Shown: positions 1-7,195 of the stretch, one piece after another
How the letters are laid out: every line of letters begins with the position of its first letter
Numbering within the stretch: the stretch's first letter is position 1
Assembly (NCBI GenBank): GCA_007118145.1
Contig: SKSD01000079.1
Span: forward strand, 1-32,142
Source of the DNA: Halobacteriales archaeon
GTDB lineage: Archaea > Halobacteriota > Halobacteria > Halobacteriales > SKSH01
Length of the DNA stretch: 32,142 bases
Direction: 5' to 3'
Made by a program: the position numbers and the translations under genes
Notes under the pieces: generated by a model
Seen by the model: only the letters and a program-made list of their open reading frames with translations
The model's database searches: none
What the model was told of the DNA's origin: nothing

Positions 1-1422
1 GCGACCATCATGACACTGGCTGCCCTGCTGGCGACGGCATCATCAGCGAACGCATCCATCCTCGCATCCGCCCGAATCAACTTCGCCATGGGGCGCGATA
101 AGATCGTCACTGATTGGCTCAATCAGATTCACCCCAGATTCGCGACTCCCTACCGTTCCATCCTTGTCACCGGTGCGATCATAATCCTGTTCGTCGGAGC
201 ACTCGGGCGTGATGTTGGGTTGCTAGCTGAAGCTGCCAGTGTTCTCCACCTGATTGTCTTCGCACTCTTGAATATCGCGGTGATCGTCTTTCGAGAGACC
301 GATGCACCGGGATACGATCCTTCATTCAAGGTACCACTGTATCCTGTTGTCCCGATCCTCGGAGCTACGTTGTCACTCGGGTTGATCTTCTTCATGGAGT
401 TCTGGCCGCGTGTACTCGCTGTCGTGTTCATCGTCGGCGCTGTTGCGTGGTATGCCATCTATGCGAGAAGGCACACACCGATTCAGGGTGCCCTCGGGGA
501 GTACATCAGAGAGCGTCCCGAAGAGATGCCCGATTTCGCCATCTCAGCCGCAGAGGTCGCCTCCCCCGATGCAACCGCGCCATATCGCGTGATGGTGCCG
601 ATCGCGAACCCCCGGACGGCAAACGATCTCGTCGAGATCGGTTGTACGTTGGCTCAACAGCGTGAGGGCGAGGTACACGTCGTTCACATCGTGGAAGTCC
701 CACGGCAGACCAGTCTCGATTACGTTGCAACACAGCTCGATGAACTCGATCCAGACGCGAGTAACCGGCTAGCGAGTGTTCGCGAGGTTGGTGATGACTT
801 CGAGGATGTGGAACTGAGGACGCACACCGTCGTCTCTCACCGATCGTTTGATGAGATATTCGATGCGGCACGGCGTCACTCTGCCAGTGTCGTCGTCATG
901 GGCTGGTCACCAGGTCGGCCCTGGACACGTGGACGTACTGGTGGTGCCATCGATGAGCTGACGATGGATCTCCCCTGTGATTTCGTCGTGTTTAAAGATA
1001 GAGGATTGGATACATCCAGAATCTTGCTTCCGACCGCAGGCGGGCCAGATTCTGACCTCAGCGCTGAGGTGGCGAAATCATTCCGGGATGTACACGGGTC
1101 TGAGGTCTCTGCGCTTTATGTCGTTGACGAGGAGACAGAGCGGGCGAAAGCGATGAGTTTCCTTGGTGAATGGGCAGATGATCACGGCCTCGGTGATGCC
1201 AACCTCATCGTCGGAACCGATGGCGACGTTCAGGCTAATATCGCCGAGGCAGCAAAAGACCACTCCATTGTCCTGATCGGTGCAACCGGTCGTGGACTAT
1301 TGTCGAGGTTGCTCGGTGACTCGCTCGTGTTCGATATCATTGACGAGCTCGACTGTTCAGTCCTGCTCTCTGAACGGCCAGCCAAGCGATCTCTCACCGA
1401 ACGACTGTTCGGGCGTAGGTGA
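1..1422 (+). CDS. APC-family amino acid permease with C-terminal tandem UspA domains (5' end outside window)
   Basis: The reading frame is open to the window edge, so the N-terminal transmembrane half is missing. The first Met inside the window, at 10, is internal. The visible part starts in the permease domain, with hydrophobic segments at roughly residues 50-70, 75-95, 110-130 and 133-150 counted from position 10. Two cytoplasmic universal-stress (UspA) domains follow, at about 190-330 and 336-455. The second has the nucleotide-binding pattern G-A-T-G-R-G with a later G-D-S, typical of ATP-binding Usp proteins; in the first this loop is degenerate (G-W-S-P-G-R). APC permeases fused to Usp domains are common in haloarchaea. 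The membrane part probably imports amino acids or another cation/amine, with the Usp part sensing nucleotides. The substrate cannot be told from sequence. It ends 108 nt before the next gene. Confidence 0.88.
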   Translation, partial: ATIMTLAALLATASSANASILASARINFAMGRDKIVTDWLNQIHPRFATPYRSILVTGAIIILFVGALGRDVGLLAEAASVLHLIVFALLNIAVIVFRETDAPGYDPSFKVPLYPVVPILGATLSLGLIFFMEFWPRVLAVVFIVGAVAWYAIYARRHTPIQGALGEYIRERPEEMPDFAISAAEVASPDATAPYRVMVPIANPRTANDLVEIGCTLAQQREGEVHVVHIVEVPRQTSLDYVATQLDELDPDASNRLASVREVGDDFEDVELRTHTVVSHRSFDEIFDAARRHSASVVVMGWSPGRPWTRGRTGGAIDELTMDLPCDFVVFKDRGLDTSRILLPTAGGPDSDLSAEVAKSFRDVHGSEVSALYVVDEETERAKAMSFLGEWADDHGLGDANLIVGTDGDVQANIAEAAKDHSIVLIGATGRGLLSRLLGDSLVFDIIDELDCSVLLSERPAKRSLTERLFGRR

Positions 1423-1498
1423 GCTGATGACATCGCCTGGGATGCGTTGCACCCGCTATTGAGTATCCTCGGACTGGAACGACACTGACGAACGATAA

Positions 1499-1508
1499 CC
1501 GTTTTAGC
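1499..1508 (+). promoter_or_regulatory. TATA-like box for zinc-ribbon/EF-1beta genes
   Basis: The sequence CCGTTTTAGC is centred about 27 bp before the ATG at 1531. This is the spacing expected for a leaderless archaeal transcript starting at or next to the ATG. Confidence 0.5.
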
Positions 1509-1530
1509 CACCCATCGGGAACGTAATCGC

Positions 1531-1710
1531 ATGAGTGATGCAGAGGTTACAGTCGATCACCGGTGTGTCACGTGCGGTATCAACGTGACCGGGACGAACG
1601 CCGCGCGATTCCAGTGTCCGTCCTGTGATCACCGGATCTACCGATGTGCCAAGTGTCGAAAACAGAGCAATCCGTATGACTGCCCGGGCTGTGGGTTCAG
1701 GGGGCCGTAA
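1531..1710 (+). CDS. Small double zinc-ribbon protein (HVO_2753/DUF1610-like), 59 aa
   Basis: This is a 59-residue protein with four C-x2-C pairs: CVTC, CPSC, CAKC and CPGC. Three of the four are CPxCG-like knuckles, enough for two zinc ribbons. It ends 2 nt before the start of EF-1beta, so the two are very likely cotranscribed, an arrangement seen in other haloarchaea. Small two-zinc-finger proteins of this kind are conserved in Euryarchaeota and are usually annotated as DUF1610 or 'zinc finger' proteins; a role in RNA or ribosome biology is plausible but not shown here. A TATA-like box 27 bp upstream fixes the ATG at 1531 as the start. Confidence 0.9.
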   Translation: MSDAEVTVDHRCVTCGINVTGTNAARFQCPSCDHRIYRCAKCRKQSNPYDCPGCGFRGP

Positions 1711-1712
1711 CC

Positions 1713-1979
1713 ATGGGTAAGGTAGCCACACAGGTCAAGGTCATGCCTTCGAGTCCGGAGGTCGATCTCGATGAACTCGAAGAGCGCCTAGCAGCTGCCC
1801 TTCCAGATGGGGCTGAGTTGAACGACACCGGCAGGGAGGATATCGCCTTCGGCCTGGTCGCACTCATCCTCATGATCGTTGTCCCCGATGATGCGGGTGG
1901 GACAGAGGCAGTCGAGGAGGCGTTGGCAGGCGTTGACGACGTCGAGAGTGTCTCGATAGAGAACGTCACCAGAATCTAG
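1713..1979 (+). CDS. ef1b: Translation elongation factor 1-beta (aEF-1beta)
   Basis: This 88-residue protein has the archaeal EF-1beta fold. It opens with the [12 protein letters not shown] strand, followed by an acidic helix and a hydrophobic core strand ([14 protein letters not shown]), then the C-terminal [14 protein letters not shown] helix-strand. The length matches the family (about 88-90 aa). The protein is the nucleotide exchange factor for aEF-1alpha, releasing GDP so that GTP and aminoacyl-tRNA can bind. It starts 2 nt after the zinc-ribbon gene and should share its promoter. It is the last gene of that unit, as the next gene converges from the minus strand. Confidence 0.96.
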   Translation: MGKVATQVKVMPSSPEVDLDELEERLAAALPDGAELNDTGREDIAFGLVALILMIVVPDDAGGTEAVEEALAGVDDVESVSIENVTRI

Positions 1980-2051
1980 CTCTTTGGCTGGTGCGCAGCC
2001 CCATGCAATCTGGCCGATCATTCCCACCGAGAGCCGGTGAAAGCACCCGAT

Positions 2052-2240
2052 TTACCGGCGATGTCGCATCCACTCTCTGAGGGCGAGTAACAGACCGATC
2101 ACGAGCAAGCTGTAGATCGTGAACGCCACGAACGTGTCTGCGATGATGAACAAGAGGAAGATAACGATCCCAGCCACCAGTAAGAGGACGAATGGGAGGA
2201 GTAGCTCGATATCGATCTGACCCCGCTGAGTATCTCGCAT
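2052..2240 (-). CDS. Small two-helix membrane protein, 62 aa
   Basis: The product is a short protein with two hydrophobic segments (about residues 14-34 and 37-54), a polar RDTQRGQID start and a basic LREWMRHRR tail, so both ends probably face the cytoplasm. A longer reading from a GTG at 2369 exists, but that extension overlaps the 3' end of the upstream gene and is low-complexity. The ATG at 2240 starts where the membrane-protein character begins. I do not recognise the family; small haloarchaeal membrane proteins of this shape are frequent and uncharacterised. It converges with EF-1beta and lies 125 nt downstream of the trans-sulfuration gene. Confidence 0.65.
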   Translation of the reverse strand: MRDTQRGQIDIELLLPFVLLLVAGIVIFLLFIIADTFVAFTIYSLLVIGLLLALREWMRHRR

Positions 2241-2365
2241 AGATGGGAGACGGTGATAGTTTGGCGTATGAGTGGGGAGTCCATGAATTGTTGAGACGGT
2301 CACGTGACGGGTATCCACCGTGCCCGCCCACCTGTACGGGGACTGCCCTGACGCGCCGTCGTCGT

Positions 2366-3523
2366 TCACGGGATATTGTTGAACGCTCGCTCGAGGTCTT
2401 CGAGGAGATCGTCGACATGTTCGAGGCCGATACTCGCCCTGATGAGCCCATCCGAGAGACCTGCTTTACGACGTTCATCGGCTGGAAGGGCTGCATGTGT
2501 CATCGATGCTGGCTGTTCGATCAGGCTTTCAACACCGCCGAGACTCTCAGCCAACGTGAACACCTCGAGGTCACTGATGAATGCGCTGGCCGTCTCAAGG
2601 TCGGTGTCGAGTTCGAAACTCACCATCCCACCGAAGTTTGACATCTGACGGTCTGCGAGGGCGTGTTGGGGATGACCAGTGAGTCCAGGATAATAGACAC
2701 GTGATACCTCTGGTCGGTCATCGAGCCATGAGGCGACAGCACGTGCATTCGAGCAGTGTCGGTCCATGCGCACAGGGAGTGTCTTCGTCCCGCGAAGCAC
2801 GAGGAAACACCCGAACGGATCTGGCGTGGCTCCCACGGCATTTTGATAGAAACCGAATCGCTCATCGAGTGCCGCATCATCGGTGAGCAACGCTCCACCG
2901 ACCACATCAGAGTGACCCCCGAGGTACTTCGTCAGCGAGTGACAGACGATATCTGCTCCAAGGTCGAGTGGGCGTTGGAGGTACGGTGTTGCGAAGGTGT
3001 TATCCACGCCGAAGAGGGCGTCGTGTGCGTTGGCAACCTCGGCGATCGCCTCGATATCGACCACCTTCAACAGTGGGTTCGTCGGTGTCTCAGCCCAGAC
3101 GAGTTGTGTGTGCTCGGTGCATGCCGCATCGACGGCAGCGGGATCGTCCATATCGACGAACGTGAACGAGAGATCGTACTGTTCGTAGACCTGCCTGAAC
3201 AGGCGATGTGTCCCACCGTACAGGTCACGCTCGGCGACGACGTGATCGCCCGACTCGAACAGGTTGAGAACGGTGTTGATGGCAGCCATGCCACTCGCGT
3301 AAGCTCGACCGAATGCAGCTCCCTCGAGTGCAGCGAGGTTCCCCTCAAGCGCACTTCGGGTGGGATTGCCCGTTCGCGAGTACTCATACCCACGGTCATG
3401 GCCTGGTGCGTCCTGTTCGAACGTCGTCGAGGCGTAGATCGGTGGCATGACCGCTCCGGTTACCTTGTCGGGTTCGTACCCGGCATGGATTGCGTCGGTC
3501 TCGAATCGGTGTTCGGATGTCAT
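2366..3523 (-). CDS. PLP-dependent trans-sulfuration enzyme (cystathionine gamma-synthase/lyase family), 385 aa
   Basis: This is a full-length Cys/Met metabolism PLP enzyme. From the ATG at 3523, the N-terminal substrate/PLP-phosphate contact YEYSRTGNPTR is at about residues 47-56. GMAAIN is at about 78-83, the cofactor-holding Asp lies in FGVDNTFATP (171-180), and the Schiff-base lysine K199 is in SLTKYLGGHSD. The C-terminal domain has SLGGVESLIEQPASMTH. These residues define the family but do not separate cystathionine gamma-synthase (MetB), beta-lyase (MetC) and gamma-lyase; all handle C-S bond chemistry on homoserine or cysteine derivatives. A GTG at 3550 in frame would add nine residues. 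I prefer the ATG because homology begins there and a TATA-like box sits about 35-40 bp upstream. Confidence 0.93.
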   Translation of the reverse strand: MTSEHRFETDAIHAGYEPDKVTGAVMPPIYASTTFEQDAPGHDRGYEYSRTGNPTRSALEGNLAALEGAAFGRAYASGMAAINTVLNLFESGDHVVAERDLYGGTHRLFRQVYEQYDLSFTFVDMDDPAAVDAACTEHTQLVWAETPTNPLLKVVDIEAIAEVANAHDALFGVDNTFATPYLQRPLDLGADIVCHSLTKYLGGHSDVVGGALLTDDAALDERFGFYQNAVGATPDPFGCFLVLRGTKTLPVRMDRHCSNARAVASWLDDRPEVSRVYYPGLTGHPQHALADRQMSNFGGMVSFELDTDLETASAFISDLEVFTLAESLGGVESLIEQPASMTHAALPADERRKAGLSDGLIRASIGLEHVDDLLEDLERAFNNIP

Positions 3524-3553
3524 CGCCTCGAGAGACGGTGGCCGTGACACAAT

Positions 3554-3568
3554 GGTTTATGGTTTATA
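3554..3568 (-). promoter_or_regulatory. Tandem TATA-like element for the trans-sulfuration gene
   Basis: Two head-to-tail copies of ATAAACC (plus strand GGTTTAT at 3554-3560 and 3561-3567) lie just upstream of the minus-strand gene starting at 3523, overlapping the last codon of pth2. Either copy could serve as TATA box, placing the transcript start 8-16 nt before the ATG. Confidence 0.45.
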
Positions 3569-3902
3569 GAAGGGAGAGCTCGCCCGTCACCTGGTCGATG
3601 GTATCGCCTGGCCCAGGTCCGATGCCCAGGGTCGTGACAGTGCCAGGATCTAACTGGGTACGCCCGGCATCGCGGATGATCGCGGTGGGTAACCCGAGGG
3701 CATCGGCATCAGCCTTGAGTGACTCAAGTTCGGCCTGATCGGCAGCCCGGAGGACGACCTTCGCCTGCCCGTCAGCCTTCCACCGACGGCGGTCATCTGG
3801 ATCGGCAGCATCGGCTGCCTTGATGGCTGCATGGGCAACCTGCGCGGCGAGCTTACCGATCCCGATGTCAAGGTCGTCGCGTACCACGATGACCTGCTTC
3901 AT
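3564..3902 (-). CDS. pth2: Peptidyl-tRNA hydrolase, Pth2 (archaeal/eukaryotic type)
   Basis: This 112-residue protein matches the Pth2 family in length and layout. It has the MKQVIVVRDDL start, the GIGKLAAQVAHAAI helix that carries the conserved Lys and Gln-His region of the active site, a central KVVL...ADALGLPTAIIRDAGRTQL, and the GPGPGDTIDQVTGEL end. Pth2 releases tRNA from prematurely terminated peptidyl-tRNA in the cytoplasm. A 15-residue upstream extension in frame was rejected because Met16 is the conserved start and has a TTTACAC box 26 bp upstream (3924-3930). The gene is divergent from dCTP deaminase. Confidence 0.95.
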   Translation of the reverse strand: MKQVIVVRDDLDIGIGKLAAQVAHAAIKAADAADPDDRRRWKADGQAKVVLRAADQAELESLKADADALGLPTAIIRDAGRTQLDPGTVTTLGIGPGPGDTIDQVTGELSLL

Positions 3903-3923
3903 GGGTGGGATAACGTGTGTGAC

Positions 3924-3930
3924 GTGTAAA
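3924..3930 (-). promoter_or_regulatory. TATA-like box for pth2
   Basis: Minus-strand TTTACAC is centred about 26 bp before the pth2 ATG at 3902, the leaderless spacing. Confidence 0.45.
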
Positions 3931-3968
3931 GTCATACCCATCCCCACAGCCGGGATAGATAGCTGGAG

Positions 3969-3976
3969 CTTTTACC
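3969..3976 (+). promoter_or_regulatory. TATA-like box for dcd
   Basis: CTTTTACC is centred about 27 bp before the dcd ATG at 3999, again implying a leaderless transcript. Together with the pth2 box it makes a compact divergent promoter of under 100 bp. Confidence 0.5.
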
Positions 3977-3998
3977 TCACCCCGAGGGAGCCACAGGT

Positions 3999-6095
3999 AT
4001 GATACTCTCAGATCGGGACATCCGGCGTCGCCTCGAGGAGGGGTCGCTCGTCATCGATCCACTCGACGATCCGGAGCTGCAGATTCAACCCGCCAGTGTC
4101 GATCTGCGCCTGGGTGAGGAGTTCCTAGAGTTCAAAAAGAGCAACATCCCCTATATCAACCCTGAAAGCCCGAACCAGGTGGATGATTATGTCACCCAGA
4201 CGATCGTCGAGGATACACACGATGTCGAACAGGCGACGCTCAAACCGACAGACTCACCGAACTATTACGAGGATGGAAAGTTCATCCTCCATCCCGGTGA
4301 CTTCGTCCTCGGGACGACCAAGGAGCGCGTCGAGATACCTCCAGACCTCATCGCACATGTCGAGGGTCGGTCGTCACTCGGCCGGCTCGCCGTCGTGGTC
4401 CACGCATCCCTCCCGTACGACGAGGAGGTATTCCTCTGGACGCCAGAGGAGGGGTTCGGCTTCTATCCAATCGGTCACATCGTCGAGGCTGAACGCTCAG
4501 CACGGGCGGTCGCCTTCGACCCACAGACACTAGCTGTTCGAACGTACCCCGTCACCGATCACATCACCAACCCAACCAAGCGGATCTACCGTGTGACCCT
4601 CGAGTCTGGTCGTACGGTACACGTGACAGCGGACCACAATCTCTTCACCATCGACGAGGAAGGGGGTATCATCAGACTCCCGAGTGAGGAGGCCGTGGAC
4701 ACCCACGTGCTTGTGCCGGCGACACTCCCCGGACCACGAGGTGAGGAACGAAGGCTCGATCTGGTCGGGCTCTTCTCCGGTGATGACGATATCGTGGTAT
4801 ACGCGAGCGATGGAATCGGTTCTGTCTCACAGTCTGAAGACGCCACACACACCCCCTCACCACGGTTCGCAAAGCGAGATGCTGCGTCGCTGTCAGGCAT
4901 TGACGTCGGTGACACACCGGCTGACTCAGCAGTCGCGTTCACACAGAGTGACGCCGCGCTCCCACGGTATCTCGAGGTAGATAGCGAGTTCGGGTGGGTC
5001 ATCGGCTTCTTCATCGCGGCGGGATCGGTAAGCGAGAAGCAGATGCAGTTCAGTCACACAGACCCAACGTACCTAGATCGTGTCGAACGATACTTCGAAC
5101 GATTCGACACGTGCCTAGAACGCGTTGCTGACGGACATTTCGATCGCCTCACTATCAGCTCAACCCTATGGGCACGTCTGTTCAACCGACTCGTCGGTGC
5201 AGGAGCCGACAAGAACATCCCATGGCGGGCATGGAACTGGAACGACGAGGTACTCAACGAACTCCTCGCTGGGTTGCTCGATGGTGATGGCACCCGAGTG
5301 GACACGCTGGACACACTACACACGAACAATCCAAACCTCGCCGGCCGAACCCAGTATCTCGCCACTCGACTGGGATATCACAGTTCGAGCTCCAGTCGAG
5401 CCCGTCAGACGAACATCGAGATGGGCGACCTCCATGACAGCAACCCTCAGTGGTCAGTCGAAGTCAAAACGACCGCCAATAGACGGGGACAGTCCCTCCC
5501 GGTTCCCAGCGAGCTATTGCGGAGACTGCGAGAGACAGCGGAGCTCACCATGGAGGATGCTGCATCCCTGATGGGCTACGCATCAGGGTCGAGCATCGCT
5601 CATGTCGAGAACAGAACGTATGAAACGATCGAACGGGAGACCCTCCGACGGTTTAGAGATGGCTATCGAGCTGCTGGTGTGGATACAACGAGGCTCGATC
5701 AGTTACTCGACGGTGGTGTCCGCTTTGAGAAGGTCGTCTCCGTTGAGGTGACCGACCGGGTTGAACCAACCTACGACCTCGAGGTTCAGCCCAACGGCCG
5801 GACCATCGAGAACTTCATCGGTGGACGAGGTGGCATCTTCCTCTCGAACACGGCGGGACTTTGCGACCCCGGGTACCGGGGACAGATCACACTCGAACTC
5901 TCCAACCTCGGAACGGCTCCCGTCGCACTCCGCCCGGGTATGCGCGTGAGTCAGCTGACATTCACCGAACTCACCTCACCAGCCGAGCGGCCATACGGGT
6001 CAGAACGGGGGTCGAAGTATCAAGATCAGGAGGGTCCACAGGCATCGCGTATCGGGAGCGACGAGGAGTTCGGTGGCGAGCAGCTCGATCGCTAA
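3999..6095 (+). CDS. dcd: dCTP deaminase precursor interrupted by an intein (698 aa precursor, 217 aa after splicing)
   Basis: The ends of this ORF are dCTP deaminase and the middle is an intein. The N-extein (residues 1-136) starts [15 protein letters not shown], has [12 protein letters not shown] and [12 protein letters not shown], and runs into [15 protein letters not shown]. The C-extein (618-698) resumes with [16 protein letters not shown], holding the family's catalytic Glu, and ends with the usual [16 protein letters not shown] region. Joining VHA to TAG restores an uninterrupted dCTP deaminase. The enzyme converts dCTP to dUTP and ammonia for dTTP synthesis. The spliced protein is about 20 residues longer than the roughly 195-200 aa usual in haloarchaea. 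The excess lies at about residues 58-94, before HPGDF. Because the intein separates the active-site halves, unspliced protein should be inactive. Confidence 0.97.
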   Translation: MILSDRDIRRRLEEGSLVIDPLDDPELQIQPASVDLRLGEEFLEFKKSNIPYINPESPNQVDDYVTQTIVEDTHDVEQATLKPTDSPNYYEDGKFILHPGDFVLGTTKERVEIPPDLIAHVEGRSSLGRLAVVVHASLPYDEEVFLWTPEEGFGFYPIGHIVEAERSARAVAFDPQTLAVRTYPVTDHITNPTKRIYRVTLESGRTVHVTADHNLFTIDEEGGIIRLPSEEAVDTHVLVPATLPGPRGEERRLDLVGLFSGDDDIVVYASDGIGSVSQSEDATHTPSPRFAKRDAASLSGIDVGDTPADSAVAFTQSDAALPRYLEVDSEFGWVIGFFIAAGSVSEKQMQFSHTDPTYLDRVERYFERFDTCLERVADGHFDRLTISSTLWARLFNRLVGAGADKNIPWRAWNWNDEVLNELLAGLLDGDGTRVDTLDTLHTNNPNLAGRTQYLATRLGYHSSSSSRARQTNIEMGDLHDSNPQWSVEVKTTANRRGQSLPVPSELLRRLRETAELTMEDAASLMGYASGSSIAHVENRTYETIERETLRRFRDGYRAAGVDTTRLDQLLDGGVRFEKVVSVEVTDRVEPTYDLEVQPNGRTIENFIGGRGGIFLSNTAGLCDPGYRGQITLELSNLGTAPVALRPGMRVSQLTFTELTSPAERPYGSERGSKYQDQEGPQASRIGSDEEFGGEQLDR
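4407..5849 (+). other. Intein in dCTP deaminase: HINT + LAGLIDADG endonuclease + XRE-like HTH
   Basis: The intein is precursor residues 137-617 (481 aa). Block A is SLPYDEEVF (Ser137 as nucleophile). Block B has T210-A-D-H213, the T-x-x-H motif. The first dodecapeptide (block C) is [14 protein letters not shown] at 331-344 and the second (block E) is [12 protein letters not shown] at 422-433. Between block E and block F lies a helical [20 protein letters not shown]...[11 protein letters not shown]...LRRF segment (about 503-552), resembling an XRE/Cro helix-turn-helix. Block F is PTYDLEVQP (about 590-598). Block G ends IFLSN617, followed by Thr618 as the +1 extein nucleophile. Oddities: Ala341 stands where motif 1 needs an acidic residue, and Ser616 replaces the usual penultimate His. 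Boundaries are supported by exact restoration of the host motif. Confidence 0.95.
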
Positions 6096-6289
6096 CCGCT
6101 AATCCCACCTTGGTCTGCGAGACACCGTATCCCAGTGAACGAACCGTGTGAGTTGATCCATCAGTTGGATCGGCGAGGAGTCGATCGCAGGTCTCACCGC
6201 TTTGGGAGGTGTCGACTATGTGAGACATCATCTCGGCTCTCTGATCGGATAGCCCCAAAGTTATCTGAGGAGACCGCCTACCTGTACCA
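6096..6289 (+). other. Intergenic region upstream of thiR with an inverted repeat
   Basis: There is no ORF or RNA gene here. It contains an inverted repeat, GTCTCAC at 6191-6197 and GTGAGAC at 6220-6226 (22-bp spacer), and a smaller GATCC/GGATC pair near 6156-6172. These lie upstream of the thiR TATA-like box and could be regulator sites or chance. Confidence 0.35.
6258..6265 (+). promoter_or_regulatory. TATA-like box for thiR
   Basis: AAGTTATC is centred about 28 bp before the thiR ATG at 6290, consistent with a leaderless transcript. Confidence 0.45.
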
Positions 6290-7195
6290 ATGAGATTCAT
6301 CGAGGAGATCGTCGTCGATGCCTTCCTCCCGACGTATCGCTCGATGCTCGCTGAGCGGATGCGAGATCTCGGTCTGACCCAAACCGAGGTCGCCGATCAC
6401 CTCAGTATCAGTCAAAGTGCCGTCTCAAAGTACGCACACGGTGAGATCGACCGGCACCCGGCGATCGAACAGGATGAACGGGTGATCGCCCTCGTTGAGC
6501 GGACAGCCTCCGGCCTCGCTGAGGGAACACTCTCTTCGGTACAGTCGCTCATCGAGGCTGAGGTACTCATCCGTGAACTCGAGCGAGGTGACCTGCTGAG
6601 CGAGCTCCATCAAGAGGCCGTTCCTGAACTAGCCGAACATGCAGATGCCATATCCATCCATGACCCAGAGGGTAGACTCAGAGAACGAGAACGTATCCTG
6701 ACCGCGTTGCGGACGGCGCTGGACCGTCTCGAACGGATTGCCGGCTTCTCAAGGTTCATCCCACAGGTCGGCTCTAACCTCGTCTACGCAAGAGAGGATG
6801 CCAGGGATATCGATGACGTCGCTGGTGTCCCCGGCAGGATCTTGGACATCACGGGCCGTGCTACCATCCCTGCACAGCCGGAATTCGGTGTGAGCGAACA
6901 TGTCGCCTCTGTCTTACTCGCCGCTCGCGAAGGCGGGAGTACGCATCGCTCTGCACTCAACCTCGCCTTCGATCCTGAGTTGTTATACGAGCTCGAGGTA
7001 AGCGGTATCCGGACGGTCGAACTCGAGCCATCTCGTGACCTCCGTGACGGTGTCGAGGGTGCACTTCTTACGACACCTGATGTGTCCGTCGTCTACCATC
7101 AGGAAGGTCCCGGTATTGAGGCCAATATCTATCTCTTCGCGGAGCATCCCGAGGCTGTCGTTGATATCGTTCGGGCACATATCAGTGACCGATGA
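6290..7195 (+). CDS. thiR: ThiR-type thiamine regulator: HTH plus ThiN domain
   Basis: This 301-residue protein has an N-terminal helix-turn-helix (about residues 18-55: MLAERMRDLGLTQTEVADHLSISQSAVSKYAHGEIDR), a helical linker, and a C-terminal ThiN domain (about 135-301). The ThiN part includes GFSRFIPQVGSNLVYA, the GRI-DITGRA strand and ASVLLAAREGGSTHRSALNLAFD. ThiN alone makes thiamine phosphate; fused to an HTH without ThiD, it is the archaeal ThiR regulator, thought to sense thiamine phosphates and repress thiamine genes. The nearby thi4 gene (10280-11209) is the obvious target. It overlaps the following methyltransferase by 4 nt (ATGA). The identification rests on domain order and recognisable motifs. 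Confidence 0.87.
   Translation: MRFIEEIVVDAFLPTYRSMLAERMRDLGLTQTEVADHLSISQSAVSKYAHGEIDRHPAIEQDERVIALVERTASGLAEGTLSSVQSLIEAEVLIRELERGDLLSELHQEAVPELAEHADAISIHDPEGRLRERERILTALRTALDRLERIAGFSRFIPQVGSNLVYAREDARDIDDVAGVPGRILDITGRATIPAQPEFGVSEHVASVLLAAREGGSTHRSALNLAFDPELLYELEVSGIRTVELEPSRDLRDGVEGALLTTPDVSVVYHQEGPGIEANIYLFAEHPEAVVDIVRAHISDR

Noticed and set aside
2756-3547. 263-aa ORF antisense to the trans-sulfuration gene
   Set aside because: It lies wholly within a clearly homologous gene on the other strand; its composition is that of a shadow frame.
4407-5849. The middle of dcd as a separate inserted gene or a frameshifted fusion
   Set aside because: It is in frame, has splicing blocks A, B, F and G in order, and its removal restores an intact dCTP deaminase, so it is an intein.
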